Origin: Streptomyces sp. cf386 | GTDB taxonomy: Bacteria; Actinomycetota; Actinomycetes; Streptomycetales; Streptomycetaceae | Direction of reading: 5' to 3' | DNA length: 64,000 nucleotides | Assembly: GCF_900103585.1 (NCBI RefSeq) | Contig: NZ_FNHV01000031.1 | Span: forward strand, 23,124 to 87,123 | Shown: piece by piece, positions 53,326 to 61,842 of the stretch | Numbering within the stretch: position 1 is the first letter of the stretch | Layout of the letters: each line of letters starts with the position of its first letter | Notes under the pieces: generated by a model | What the model was told of the DNA's origin: nothing | Database searches by the model: none | The model's input: only the letters and a program-made list of their open reading frames with translations | Position numbers and translations under genes: made by a program

Positions 53326-53362
53326 GGGAGCGGTTCCCGAAGGATCGGGAGCCGCTCCCTTT
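53326..53362 (+). terminator. terminator between rpsO and pnp
   Basis: A 15-bp stem with one G-T mismatch (53326-53340 with 53345-53359) plus TTT. In Streptomyces rpsO transcripts partly read through into pnp. Confidence 0.8.
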
Positions 53363-53512
53363 GCTGTACGTGCGGAGTGTCAACCGTCCGTGCGGAAACA
53401 TGCGGAGTGTCACACACGCTTTGTAGTGTGGTAGCACAACGCAGTACGCACGACACAGCACGGCAATGAGCAGTACAAGAAGCAGTACGGACGACACAGC
53501 AGGACAAGCAGA

Positions 53513-53620
53513 GGAGAAGCGCACCTAGCCGCCGCCGGTCCTCGGTAGTGGCCCCCGGGGGGAAGCGAGCCCCGGGAGCTTCGATCGAAGACCGGCCCGC
53601 ACCGCACGGAGCGCTTCTCC
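53513..53620 (+). promoter_or_regulatory. large stem-loop in pnp leader
   Basis: Outer arms 53513-53522 and 53611-53620 pair perfectly (10 bp). Inner arms 53534-53540 and 53590-53596 pair (7 bp), with further CCCGGG pairing inside. This matches the RNase III-processed intergenic hairpin known in Streptomyces rpsO-pnp mRNA, part of pnp autoregulation (established for the operon; the exact cleavage site here is inferred). The rest of 53363-53687 presumably holds the pnp promoter. Confidence 0.65.
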
Positions 53621-53687
53621 ACCACCGTCCCCCTGCCACACGGGCAGCGACGGGACAAAAGACGACAAAGTAACGGAGAAAACGCTA

Positions 53688-55910
53688 GTGGAGAACGAGA
53701 CCCACTACGCCGAGGCCGTCATCGACAACGGCTCCTTCGGCACCCGCACCATCCGCTTCGAGACGGGCCGCCTGGCCAAGCAGGCCGCCGGCTCCGCCGT
53801 GGCGTACCTGGACGACGACACCATGGTGCTGTCGGCCACCACCGCCTCCAAGAACCCCAAGGACCAGCTCGACTTCTTCCCCCTCACGGTGGACGTCGAG
53901 GAGCGGATGTACGCCGCCGGCAAGATCCCCGGCAGCTTCTTCCGCCGTGAGGGCCGTCCCTCCGAGGACGCCATCCTCACCTGCCGCCTGATCGACCGCC
54001 CGCTGCGCCCGTCCTTCAAGAAGGGCCTGCGCAACGAGATCCAGGTCGTCGCCACGATCATGGCGCTCAACCCCGACCACCTGTACGACGTCGTGGCGAT
54101 CAACGCCGCGTCCGCGTCCACGCAGCTGGCCGGCCTGCCCTTCTCCGGCCCGATCGGCGGCGTCCGCGTCGCGCTGATCCGCGGCCAGTGGGTGGCCTTC
54201 CCGACGCACACCGAGCTCGAGGACGCCGTCTTCGACATGGTCGTCGCGGGCCGCACCCTGGAGGACGGCGACGTCGCGATCATGATGGTCGAGGCCGAGG
54301 CCACCGAGGGGACCATCAAGCTGGTCCAGGGTGGCGCCGAGGCCCCGACCGAGGAGGTCGTCGCCGCCGGTCTGGACGCCGCGAAGCCCTTCATCAAGGT
54401 GCTCTGCAAGGCCCAGGCCGACCTCGCCTCCAAGGCCGCCAAGCCGACCGGCGAGTTCCCGATCTTCCTCGACTACCAGGACGACGTCCTGGAGGCGCTG
54501 ACCGCCGCCGTCAAGCCGGAGCTCGCCTCCGCCCTGACGATCGCGGGCAAGCAGGAGCGCGAGTCCGAGCTGGACCGCGTCAAGGTGCTGGCCGCCGAGA
54601 AGCTCCTGCCGGAGTTCGAGGGCCGCGAGAAGGAGATCTCCGCCGCGTACCGCTCGCTCACCAAGCAGCTGGTCCGTGAGCGCGTGATCAAGGAGAAGAA
54701 GCGCATCGACGGCCGCGGCGTGACGGACATCCGTACGCTCGCCGCCGAGGTCGAGGCCATCCCGCGGGTCCACGGCTCCGCCGTGTTCGAGCGTGGCGAG
54801 ACCCAGATCCTGGGCGTCACCACCCTCAACATGCTCCGCATGGAGCAGCAGCTGGACACCCTCTCGCCGGTGACCCGCAAGCGCTACATGCACAACTACA
54901 ACTTCCCGCCGTACTCCACCGGCGAGACCGGCCGCGTCGGCTCCCCGAAGCGCCGCGAGATCGGCCACGGCGCCCTCGCCGAGCGCGCCCTGGTCCCGGT
55001 CCTGCCGACGCGCGAGGAGTTCCCCTACGCGATCCGCCAGGTCTCCGAGGCGCTGAGCTCCAACGGCTCGACGTCCATGGGCTCGGTCTGCGCCTCCACG
55101 ATGTCGCTGCTGAACGCCGGTGTGCCGCTGAAGGCCCCGGTCGCCGGTATCGCCATGGGCCTGATCTCCCAGGACATCGAGGGTGAGACGCACTACGTCA
55201 CCCTCACCGACATCCTCGGTGCGGAGGACGCCTTCGGCGACATGGACTTCAAGGTCGCCGGCACCAAGGAGTTCGTGACCGCCCTCCAGCTCGACACCAA
55301 GCTGGACGGCATCCCGGCCTCCGTCCTGGCCGCCGCTCTCAAGCAGGCCCGTGACGCCCGCCTCCACATCCTCGACGTGATGATGGAAGCGATCGACACG
55401 CCGGACGAGATGTCCCCGAACGCGCCGCGGATCATCACCGTGAAGATCCCGGTCGACAAGATCGGTGAGGTCATCGGCCCCAAGGGCAAGATGATCAACC
55501 AGATCCAGGAGGACACGGGCGCCGAGATCACGATCGAGGACGACGGCACGATCTACATCGGTGCCTCCGACGGCCCCGCCGCCGAGGCCGCCCGTACGAC
55601 GATCAACGGCATCGCCAACCCGACGATGCCCGAGGTCGGCGAGCGCTACCTGGGCACGGTCGTGAAGACGACCACGTTCGGCGCGTTCGTCTCCCTGCTC
55701 CCCGGCAAGGACGGTCTGCTGCACATCTCGCAGATCCGCAAGCTGGCCGGCGGCAAGCGCGTGGAGAACGTCGAGGACGTGCTCGGTGTGGGCCAGAAGG
55801 TCCAGGTCGAGATCGCCGAGATCGACTCCCGCGGCAAGCTCTCGCTCGTCCCCGTGATCGAGGGCGAGGAAGAGGCTTCCGAGGACAAGAAGGACGACAC
55901 CGACAAGTGA
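53688..55910 (+). CDS. pnp: polyribonucleotide nucleotidyltransferase (PNPase)
   Basis: A protein of 740 residues, family length. Two RNase PH domains (about 1-230 and 330-560), a KH domain (about 575-635; GPKGKMINQIQEDTG) and an S1 domain (about 640-715; GAFVSLLPGKDGLLHIS). Degrades RNA 3'-5' with phosphate and in Streptomyces also polymerises 3' tails. GTG start with GGAG upstream. Stop overlaps the next start (GTGA), coupling it to the M16 protease. Confidence 0.97.
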   Translation: MENETHYAEAVIDNGSFGTRTIRFETGRLAKQAAGSAVAYLDDDTMVLSATTASKNPKDQLDFFPLTVDVEERMYAAGKIPGSFFRREGRPSEDAILTCRLIDRPLRPSFKKGLRNEIQVVATIMALNPDHLYDVVAINAASASTQLAGLPFSGPIGGVRVALIRGQWVAFPTHTELEDAVFDMVVAGRTLEDGDVAIMMVEAEATEGTIKLVQGGAEAPTEEVVAAGLDAAKPFIKVLCKAQADLASKAAKPTGEFPIFLDYQDDVLEALTAAVKPELASALTIAGKQERESELDRVKVLAAEKLLPEFEGREKEISAAYRSLTKQLVRERVIKEKKRIDGRGVTDIRTLAAEVEAIPRVHGSAVFERGETQILGVTTLNMLRMEQQLDTLSPVTRKRYMHNYNFPPYSTGETGRVGSPKRREIGHGALAERALVPVLPTREEFPYAIRQVSEALSSNGSTSMGSVCASTMSLLNAGVPLKAPVAGIAMGLISQDIEGETHYVTLTDILGAEDAFGDMDFKVAGTKEFVTALQLDTKLDGIPASVLAAALKQARDARLHILDVMMEAIDTPDEMSPNAPRIITVKIPVDKIGEVIGPKGKMINQIQEDTGAEITIEDDGTIYIGASDGPAAEAARTTINGIANPTMPEVGERYLGTVVKTTTFGAFVSLLPGKDGLLHISQIRKLAGGKRVENVEDVLGVGQKVQVEIAEIDSRGKLSLVPVIEGEEEASEDKKDDTDK

Positions 55911-57286
55911 CGTCGAGTAACTCCACGGCGACGGCCCGCACCTCTTCGGAGGCGCGGGCCGTCGCCCGTACCCAAACCATGATCAAGGGCACCAACGGCA
56001 TCGGCACGGTCCGCAAGACCACCCTCCCGGGCGGCCTGCGCATCGTCACCGAGACCCTGCCCTCGGTCCGCTCGGCGACCTTCGGTATCTGGGCGCACGT
56101 CGGCTCCCGTGACGAGACGCCGTCCCTGAACGGCGCCACGCACTACCTGGAGCACCTGCTCTTCAAGGGCACCACGCGCAGGTCGGCCCTGGACATCTCC
56201 TCGGCGATCGACGCGGTCGGCGGCGAGATGAACGCCTTCACGGCGAAGGAGTACACGTGCTACTACGCGCGCGTGCTCGACACCGACCTGCCGCTCGCCA
56301 TCGACGTCGTCTGCGACATGCTGACGGGCTCCCTCATCCTCGAAGAGGACGTCAACGTCGAGCGGGGCGCGATCCTCGAAGAGATCGCGATGACGGAGGA
56401 CGACCCGGGCGACTGCGTGCACGACCTGTTCGCGCACACGATGTTCGGCGACAACCCCCTCGGCCGCCCGGTCCTCGGCACGGTCGACACGGTCAACGCC
56501 CTCACCGCCGACCGCATCCGCCGCTTCTACAAGAAGCACTACGACCCGACGCACCTGGTCGTGGCGGCCGCGGGCAACATCGACCACAACAAGGTCGTAC
56601 GACAGGTCCGCTCGGCCTTCGAGAAGGCGGGCGCCTTCAAGAACGGCGACGCTGCCCCCATCGCCCCGCGAAACGGCCGGCGCGGCCTGCGCACCGCGGG
56701 CCGCGTCGAACTGCTCGGCCGCAAGACCGAACAGGCCCACATCGTCCTCGGCATGCCCGGCCTGGCCCGCACGGACGACCGGCGTTGGGCACTGGGCGTC
56801 CTCAACACCGCCCTCGGCGGAGGCATGTCCTCTCGCCTGTTCCAGGAGGTCCGCGAGAAGCGCGGCCTGGCCTACAGCGTGTACTCGTACACCTCGGGCT
56901 TCGCCGACTGCGGCCTGTTCGGCGTGTACGCGGGTTGCCGGCCCTCCCAGGTCCACGACGTGCTGAAGATCTGCCGCGACGAACTCGACCACGTCGCCGA
57001 ACACGGCCTGACCGACGACGAGATCGGCCGCGCCATCGGCCAGCTCCGCGGCTCCACCGTCCTCGGTCTGGAGGACACCGGTGCGCTCATGAACCGCATC
57101 GGCAAGAGCGAGCTGTGCTGGGGCGAGCAGATGTCCGTCGACGACATGCTGGCCCGGATAGCAGCCGTGACCCCGGACGACGTCCGTTCGGTCGCCCGCG
57201 ACGTCCTGGGGCAGCGACCGTCGCTGTCGGTCATCGGCCCGCTGAAGGACAAGCAGGCGGCCCGGCTGAACGACGCCGTGGCCTGA
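55907..57286 (+). CDS. M16 family zinc metallopeptidase
   Basis: A protein of 459 residues, processing-peptidase-like. The inverted zinc motif H-x-x-E-H is present (HYLEHLLFKG, near residue 82), with the downstream Glu in ERGAILEEIAMTEDDP. A C-terminal partner domain has the GGGMSSRLFQEVREKRGL binding loop. GTG start overlaps pnp. The family member next to pnp is conserved in Actinobacteria; its substrate is not established. Confidence 0.93.
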   Translation: MTSSNSTATARTSSEARAVARTQTMIKGTNGIGTVRKTTLPGGLRIVTETLPSVRSATFGIWAHVGSRDETPSLNGATHYLEHLLFKGTTRRSALDISSAIDAVGGEMNAFTAKEYTCYYARVLDTDLPLAIDVVCDMLTGSLILEEDVNVERGAILEEIAMTEDDPGDCVHDLFAHTMFGDNPLGRPVLGTVDTVNALTADRIRRFYKKHYDPTHLVVAAAGNIDHNKVVRQVRSAFEKAGAFKNGDAAPIAPRNGRRGLRTAGRVELLGRKTEQAHIVLGMPGLARTDDRRWALGVLNTALGGGMSSRLFQEVREKRGLAYSVYSYTSGFADCGLFGVYAGCRPSQVHDVLKICRDELDHVAEHGLTDDEIGRAIGQLRGSTVLGLEDTGALMNRIGKSELCWGEQMSVDDMLARIAAVTPDDVRSVARDVLGQRPSLSVIGPLKDKQAARLNDAVA

Positions 57287-57328
57287 CCCGTCCGCCCTCG
57301 GAACATCCGACGTAAGGAAGCAAGAGAG

Positions 57329-58081
57329 ATGAGCAAGCTGCGTGTGGCTGTCCTCGGCGCCAAGGGCCGTATCGGCTCCGAGGCGGTACGGGCGGTCGAG
57401 GCCGCCGAGGACATGGAGCTGGTCGCCGCCCTGAGCCGGGGCGACAAGCTGGAGACGCTCGCGGAGACGGGCGCCCAGGTGGTCGTCGAACTGACCACGC
57501 CCGACTCGGTGATGGCCAACCTCGACTACTGCGTGAACCGCGGCATCCACGCGGTCGTCGGTACGACGGGCTGGACCGACGAGCGCCTCGCGCAGCTGAA
57601 GGGCTGGCTGGCCGGGTCCCCGGAGACCGGCGTGCTCATCGCGCCGAACTTCTCCATCGGGGCCGTCCTGAACATGAAGTTCGCGCAGATCGCCGCGCCC
57701 TACTTCGAGTCGGTGGAGGTCGTCGAGCTGCACCACCCGAAGAAGGTCGACGCCCCGAGCGGTACGGCCACGCGCACGGCCCAGCTCATCGCCTCGGCTC
57801 GCGCCGAGGCGGGCACGGCCCCGGCGCCGGACGCCACGCAGACGGCCCTGGACGGCGCGCGCGGCGCGGACGTCGACGGCATCCCCGTCCACTCCGTCCG
57901 CCTGCGCGGCCTGCTGGCCCACCAGGAGGTCCTCCTCGGCGGCGAGGGCGAGACCCTCACCATCCGCCACGACTCCCTCCACCACAGCAGCTTCATGCCG
58001 GGCATCCTGCTCAGCGCCCGCCGGGTGGTGACCACTCCGGGCCTGACCTTCGGCCTGGAGCACTTCCTGGACCTCGGCTGA
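57329..58081 (+). CDS. dapB: 4-hydroxy-tetrahydrodipicolinate reductase
   Basis: A protein of 250 residues. The Rossmann motif GAKGRIG (residues 10-16) and the catalytic/substrate block ELHHPKKVDAPSGTA are both intact. Reduces the DapA product with NAD(P)H in lysine/diaminopimelate synthesis. ATG start with a purine-rich AAGGAAG site upstream. dapA lies about 2.7 kb downstream. Confidence 0.97.
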   Translation: MSKLRVAVLGAKGRIGSEAVRAVEAAEDMELVAALSRGDKLETLAETGAQVVVELTTPDSVMANLDYCVNRGIHAVVGTTGWTDERLAQLKGWLAGSPETGVLIAPNFSIGAVLNMKFAQIAAPYFESVEVVELHHPKKVDAPSGTATRTAQLIASARAEAGTAPAPDATQTALDGARGADVDGIPVHSVRLRGLLAHQEVLLGGEGETLTIRHDSLHHSSFMPGILLSARRVVTTPGLTFGLEHFLDLG

Positions 58082-58095
58082 CCCGGGGCTCACTG

Positions 58096-58548
58096 ATGCG
58101 CGCGAAGCTCTCCTACGCCATAACGGCAGCCGTCCTGGTCGTCTACTTCGTCCTGGTCGGCAGCCGTGGCGTGATGCTCATCCAGTCCGGCACGGTCCTC
58201 ACCGTCACCTTCGGCGTGGCGGTGCTGATCCTGCCGGTCATCGGCCTGTGGTTCCTGTGGAAGAACACCCAGTTCGTCCGCAAGGCCAACGCCCTCGCCG
58301 CCGAACTCGACGCCGAGGGCGCCCTGCCCGTCGACGAGCTGAGGCGCACGCCCAGCGGCCGTATCGACCGTGACTCGGCCGACGAGGTCTTCGCCAGGCG
58401 CAAGGCCGAGACCGAGGCCGCCCCCGACGACTGGCGCAGCTGGTTCCGCCTGGCCGTCGCCTACCACGACGCCCGCGACACCCCGCGCGCCCGCAAGGCC
58501 ATGCAGCGGGCGATTGCCCTGCACGACGGCAGGACCGTCGAGGCCTGA
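58096..58548 (+). CDS. small membrane protein with TPR-like tail
   Basis: A protein of 150 residues. Two membrane helices (about 5-23 and 33-53), then a helical cytoplasmic tail with WRSWFRLAVAYHDARD and ARKAMQRAIALHD, one TPR-like repeat. It follows dapB by 15 bases, likely in the same transcript. Function unknown. Confidence 0.78.
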   Translation: MRAKLSYAITAAVLVVYFVLVGSRGVMLIQSGTVLTVTFGVAVLILPVIGLWFLWKNTQFVRKANALAAELDAEGALPVDELRRTPSGRIDRDSADEVFARRKAETEAAPDDWRSWFRLAVAYHDARDTPRARKAMQRAIALHDGRTVEA

Positions 58549-58613
58549 GAACCGTCGAGGCCTGAGGACTGGGGCGGCCTGAGGACTGGGGCGGCCGAGG
58601 ACGGGAGCGGCGG
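58540..58613 (+). repeat. imperfect direct repeats after the TPR-like gene
   Basis: GTCGAGGCCTGAG and GACTGGGGCGGC each occur twice in a row just past the stop codon. Short, non-coding; likely replication slippage. Confidence 0.7.
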
Positions 58614-58664
58614 ACAGAGGCGGCCCGAGTCCTACGACGACTCCTCAGCCGTACGCCGCCATAT

Positions 58665-58709
58665 GCCGAAGGGGCCGGCCCGCACTCATTGCGGACCGGC
58701 CCCTTCGGC
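58665..58709 (+). terminator. terminator between converging genes
   Basis: A perfect 14-bp stem (58665-58678 with 58696-58709). Acts for the plus-strand dapB unit and the minus-strand PH-like gene. Confidence 0.85.
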
Positions 58710-58721
58710 GTACCGTCACGG

Positions 58722-59276
58722 TCAGTCGCGCGCGTACTCCGCAGCCCATGCCTCGACCGTGTCCGTGGCCCGGTCGAACGCGGCGGTCCGCCCCAGGAAG
58801 TCCGCATTGCGGGTGGTCATCAGCACTGGCATGTCCTCCGCCGCACGACCTCGTCGTACGAGCCTCAGCGCCTGCCCCTGCACCGTGCGCGGCAACCCCA
58901 GCCAGCGCACCGGCTGCTGCACCGTCCGTACGGCCATGACCTGCTCCCAGGGCGCCGTACGCGTCACCAGGAAGCCGACCTGACGCAGCCCGCGCGCACT
59001 CACCCACACGCCCATGCGCAGCAGCCGCAGGGCGCCGGTGATGATCAGCAGGGCGATGCCGAACACGACGGCCGCCTCGGTCACCGTGCCGGTCAGGGCG
59101 ATGATGACCGCCGCGAACAGCACATACGAGGCGAGCAGCAACCACAGCGCGGCCACGCCGACCCGCCATGGCCCGGGACGGTAGGGGCGCCGCCAGCGGT
59201 CACGGTCCTCGAAGGGCAGCGCGACATCGTCGGCCGCATCGAAGGCGCGGTCGGCCGTCAGGAAGGGCAGGGGCAC
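58722..59276 (-). CDS. membrane protein with PH-like domain
   Basis: A protein of 184 residues. Two membrane helices (about 40-60 and 65-85), then GVWVSARGLRQVGFLVTR and APWEQVMAVRTVQQPVRWLG, the strand pattern of bacterial PH domains (WxxV step). Probably a membrane-associated scaffold. Located in the conserved dapB-thyX interval. Confidence 0.75.
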   Translation of the reverse strand: MPLPFLTADRAFDAADDVALPFEDRDRWRRPYRPGPWRVGVAALWLLLASYVLFAAVIIALTGTVTEAAVVFGIALLIITGALRLLRMGVWVSARGLRQVGFLVTRTAPWEQVMAVRTVQQPVRWLGLPRTVQGQALRLVRRGRAAEDMPVLMTTRNADFLGRTAAFDRATDTVEAWAAEYARD

Positions 59277-59400
59277 GGCTGGTCCTCACTCAATCCATGC
59301 ATGGGCTGTGCCCGGTGAGGCTATCGACCTGCGTCCCCGCTCACCACCCTCGGGGGTCCAAGGGGGTACCTCCCACGCCATTCGGACGGTGGGGGAGGGG

Positions 59401-59637
59401 TCAGCGCCCTTCGGACGCCTGTGACTGCTGGGTCTGCGTGGCGGTGTCGGTGGACAGTGCCGGCATGCCGACCACGAGCGAGCCCACCAGCCCGGCGACG
59501 ATCGTGAGCCCCAGCAGCCATCGCCCGGCCATCTGGCCGGTGGACGCCCGCTCGCGGGGCGGGGGAGTGACATCGCTGCGGAACCGGTCGGCTTCGGCGA
59601 CAAAGGCGAAGGGTACGGACTCGCGCCGACGGAACAT
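59401..59637 (-). CDS. small single-helix membrane protein
   Basis: A protein of 78 residues: basic FRRRESVPFAF start, SDVTPPPRERASTGQ, one membrane helix (about 42-62), Thr/Gln/Ser-rich exposed tail. Function unknown; size and layout suggest a surface-exposed anchor. It is divergent from thyX. Confidence 0.7.
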   Translation of the reverse strand: MFRRRESVPFAFVAEADRFRSDVTPPPRERASTGQMAGRWLLGLTIVAGLVGSLVVGMPALSTDTATQTQQSQASEGR

Positions 59638-59813
59638 GGACGGTGCGTCTCCTCTCGGGGATCGAATGAGCAGGCCTCAACAACACAGACGAGCGAATGC
59701 CCCAAAAGGTGCCCGGTTTCACCAACTTCACTCGGTCACGGCAGCGAACGTCCCGTTTGGTGGGCCGTAGAGTGGCGTCGCCAAGTGATGAGATGGGAAG
59801 GACCCGCCAAATC

Positions 59814-60548
59814 GTGACCCCCGACGACGAACTCAAGATCGACCTGCGCGGCGATGTCACCGTTGAACTGGTCAAGCACAGCGCGGCAGACTCCGACGTC
59901 CTGTTCGCGGCCCGTGTGTCGACCGTCGGGGAGCAGTCCCTGGACGAGCTGAACAAGGATCCGGAGCGCTCCAAGGGGCTGATCAACTACCTCATGCGCG
60001 ACCGGCACGGCAGCCCGTTCGAGCACAACTCGATGACGTTCTTCATCAGCGCCCCGATCTTCGTCTTCCGCGAGTTCATGCGGCACCGTGTCGGCTGGTC
60101 GTACAACGAGGAGTCCGGCCGGTACAGGGAGCTGCAGCCCGTGTTCTACGTGCCGGACGCGTCGCGCAAGCTCGTGCAGGAGGGCCGGCCGGGCAAGTAC
60201 GTGTTCGTCGAGGGCACCCAGGAGCAGCACGAGTTCGTGCAGGGCGCCATGGAGGAGTCGTACCGCCAGGCGTACCGCGCCTACCAGCAGATGCTCGCGC
60301 AGGGCGTCGCCCGCGAGGTCGCCCGCGCGGTCCTCCCAGTCGGCCTGTTCTCCTCGATGTACGCCACCTGCAACGCCCGCTCCCTGATGCACTTCCTCGG
60401 CCTGCGTACCCAGCACGAGCTGGCGAAGGTCCCGTCCTTCCCGCAGCGGGAGATCGAGATGGTCGGCGAGCGGATGGAGGCGGAGTGGGCCCAGCTCATG
60501 CCGCTGACGCACGCCGCCTTCAATGCGAACGGCCGTGTGGCCCCGTAA
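59814..60548 (+). CDS. thyX: flavin-dependent thymidylate synthase
   Basis: A protein of about 244 residues with the ThyX signature RHR-x7-S as RHRVGWSYNEES, followed by GRY. Makes dTMP from dUMP using FAD and methylene-tetrahydrofolate. Of the candidate starts, GTG 59814 fits GGGAAGGA upstream; ATG 59793 adds seven residues and remains possible. A separate terminator follows before dapA. Confidence 0.95.
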   Translation: MTPDDELKIDLRGDVTVELVKHSAADSDVLFAARVSTVGEQSLDELNKDPERSKGLINYLMRDRHGSPFEHNSMTFFISAPIFVFREFMRHRVGWSYNEESGRYRELQPVFYVPDASRKLVQEGRPGKYVFVEGTQEQHEFVQGAMEESYRQAYRAYQQMLAQGVAREVARAVLPVGLFSSMYATCNARSLMHFLGLRTQHELAKVPSFPQREIEMVGERMEAEWAQLMPLTHAAFNANGRVAP

Positions 60549-60673
60549 AGCACCGGTGTTCCCCCCGGTCTGGGCGCGCACATTGCCCCGGCCGAGCTCA
60601 GGCCCATGGATCAGCCTCACGAGGTGTCCGTATTGCGGCATTTAGAGAAGTTCATCTAGCCTGATCAAACGGA

Positions 60674-60715
60674 CCCGGCACTGCTTGAACCCCCGAGCAG
60701 GCAGTGCCGGGCTCC
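60674..60715 (+). terminator. terminator between thyX and dapA
   Basis: A perfect 11-bp stem (60674-60684 with 60701-60711) followed by CTCCTTCTTT. It could also attenuate dapA. Confidence 0.8.
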
Positions 60716-60785
60716 TTCTTTGTCCGGACTTTCCCGCACCCCCCGAGGGCAGACCCGGCCGTGCGCAACGAGTAGCGTGTAACCC

Positions 60786-61685
60786 ATGGCTCCGACCTCC
60801 ACTCCGCAGACCCCCTTCGGGCGGGTCCTCACCGCCATGATCACGCCCTTCACGGCGAACGGCGCACTCGACATCGACGGCGCACAGCGGCTCGCCACGC
60901 ACCTGGTGGACGCAGGCAACGACGGCCTGATCATCAACGGCACCACCGGCGAGTCCCCCACGACCAGCGATGCGGAGAAATCGGACCTCGTACGAGCCGT
61001 ACTGGAGGCGGTCGGCGACCGAGCCCACGTCGTCGCTGGCGTCGGCACGAACAACACCCACCACAGCCTCGAGCTGGCGCGCACGGCGGAGCAGGTGGGC
61101 GCACACGGCCTCCTGGTCGTCACGCCGTACTACAACAAGCCCCCGCAGGAGGGCCTGTACCGGCACTTCAAGGCCATCGCCGACGCCACCGAGCTGCCGG
61201 TCATGCTCTACGACATCCCCGGCCGCAGCGGCGTCCCGATCAGCACCGAGACGCTCGTCCGCCTCGCCGAGCACCCGCGCATCGTCGCCAACAAGGACGC
61301 CAAGGGCGACCTCGGCCGCGCCAGCTGGGCCATCGCCCGCTCCGGCCTCGCCTGGTACTCCGGCGACGACATGCTGAACCTGCCGCTGCTCTCCGTGGGC
61401 GCGGTCGGCTTCGTCTCGGTCGTGGGCCACGTGGTCACGCCCGACCTGCGGGCGCTCGTCGAGGCGTACATCGCCGGCGACGTACAGAAGGCCACGGAGA
61501 TCCACCAGAAGCTGCTCCCCGTCTACACGGGCATGTTCCGGACCCAGGGCGTCATGACGACCAAGGCCGCGCTCGCCCTCCAGGGCCTGCCCGCCGGGCC
61601 GCTGCGCGCTCCCATGGCCGAGTGCTCACCCGAGGAGATCGAGCAGCTCAAGATCGATCTTGCTGCAGGCGGGGTACAGCTCTAA
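60786..61685 (+). CDS. dapA: 4-hydroxy-tetrahydrodipicolinate synthase
   Basis: A protein of 299 residues, TIM-barrel family. GTTGES at residues 52-57, VTPYYNKP near 112, YDIPGR near 142 and Schiff-base Lys170 in VANKDAKGD. Condenses pyruvate with aspartate semialdehyde, first committed step to diaminopimelate. Normal length. RNase J follows after about 160 bases. Confidence 0.96.
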   Translation: MAPTSTPQTPFGRVLTAMITPFTANGALDIDGAQRLATHLVDAGNDGLIINGTTGESPTTSDAEKSDLVRAVLEAVGDRAHVVAGVGTNNTHHSLELARTAEQVGAHGLLVVTPYYNKPPQEGLYRHFKAIADATELPVMLYDIPGRSGVPISTETLVRLAEHPRIVANKDAKGDLGRASWAIARSGLAWYSGDDMLNLPLLSVGAVGFVSVVGHVVTPDLRALVEAYIAGDVQKATEIHQKLLPVYTGMFRTQGVMTTKAALALQGLPAGPLRAPMAECSPEEIEQLKIDLAAGGVQL

Positions 61686-61842
61686 CACCAGACTTCGCGC
61701 GCCTGGCGCGCAGCAGACTCCACAACTGAATAAGCGGGCCACCGGTGCCTGCGCCCTACACACAATGACAACTGCTTCTGCACGAACGTCACGCGCGCCA
61801 CGTGCCCAACCGGTACGTGGCGTGCGTGGTGAGGAGAGTCTT

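Noticed and set aside
53685..58093. Very long minus-strand frames opposite pnp, the M16 gene and dapB
   Set aside because: Shadows caused by GC-rich third positions; the plus-strand proteins are complete and conserved.
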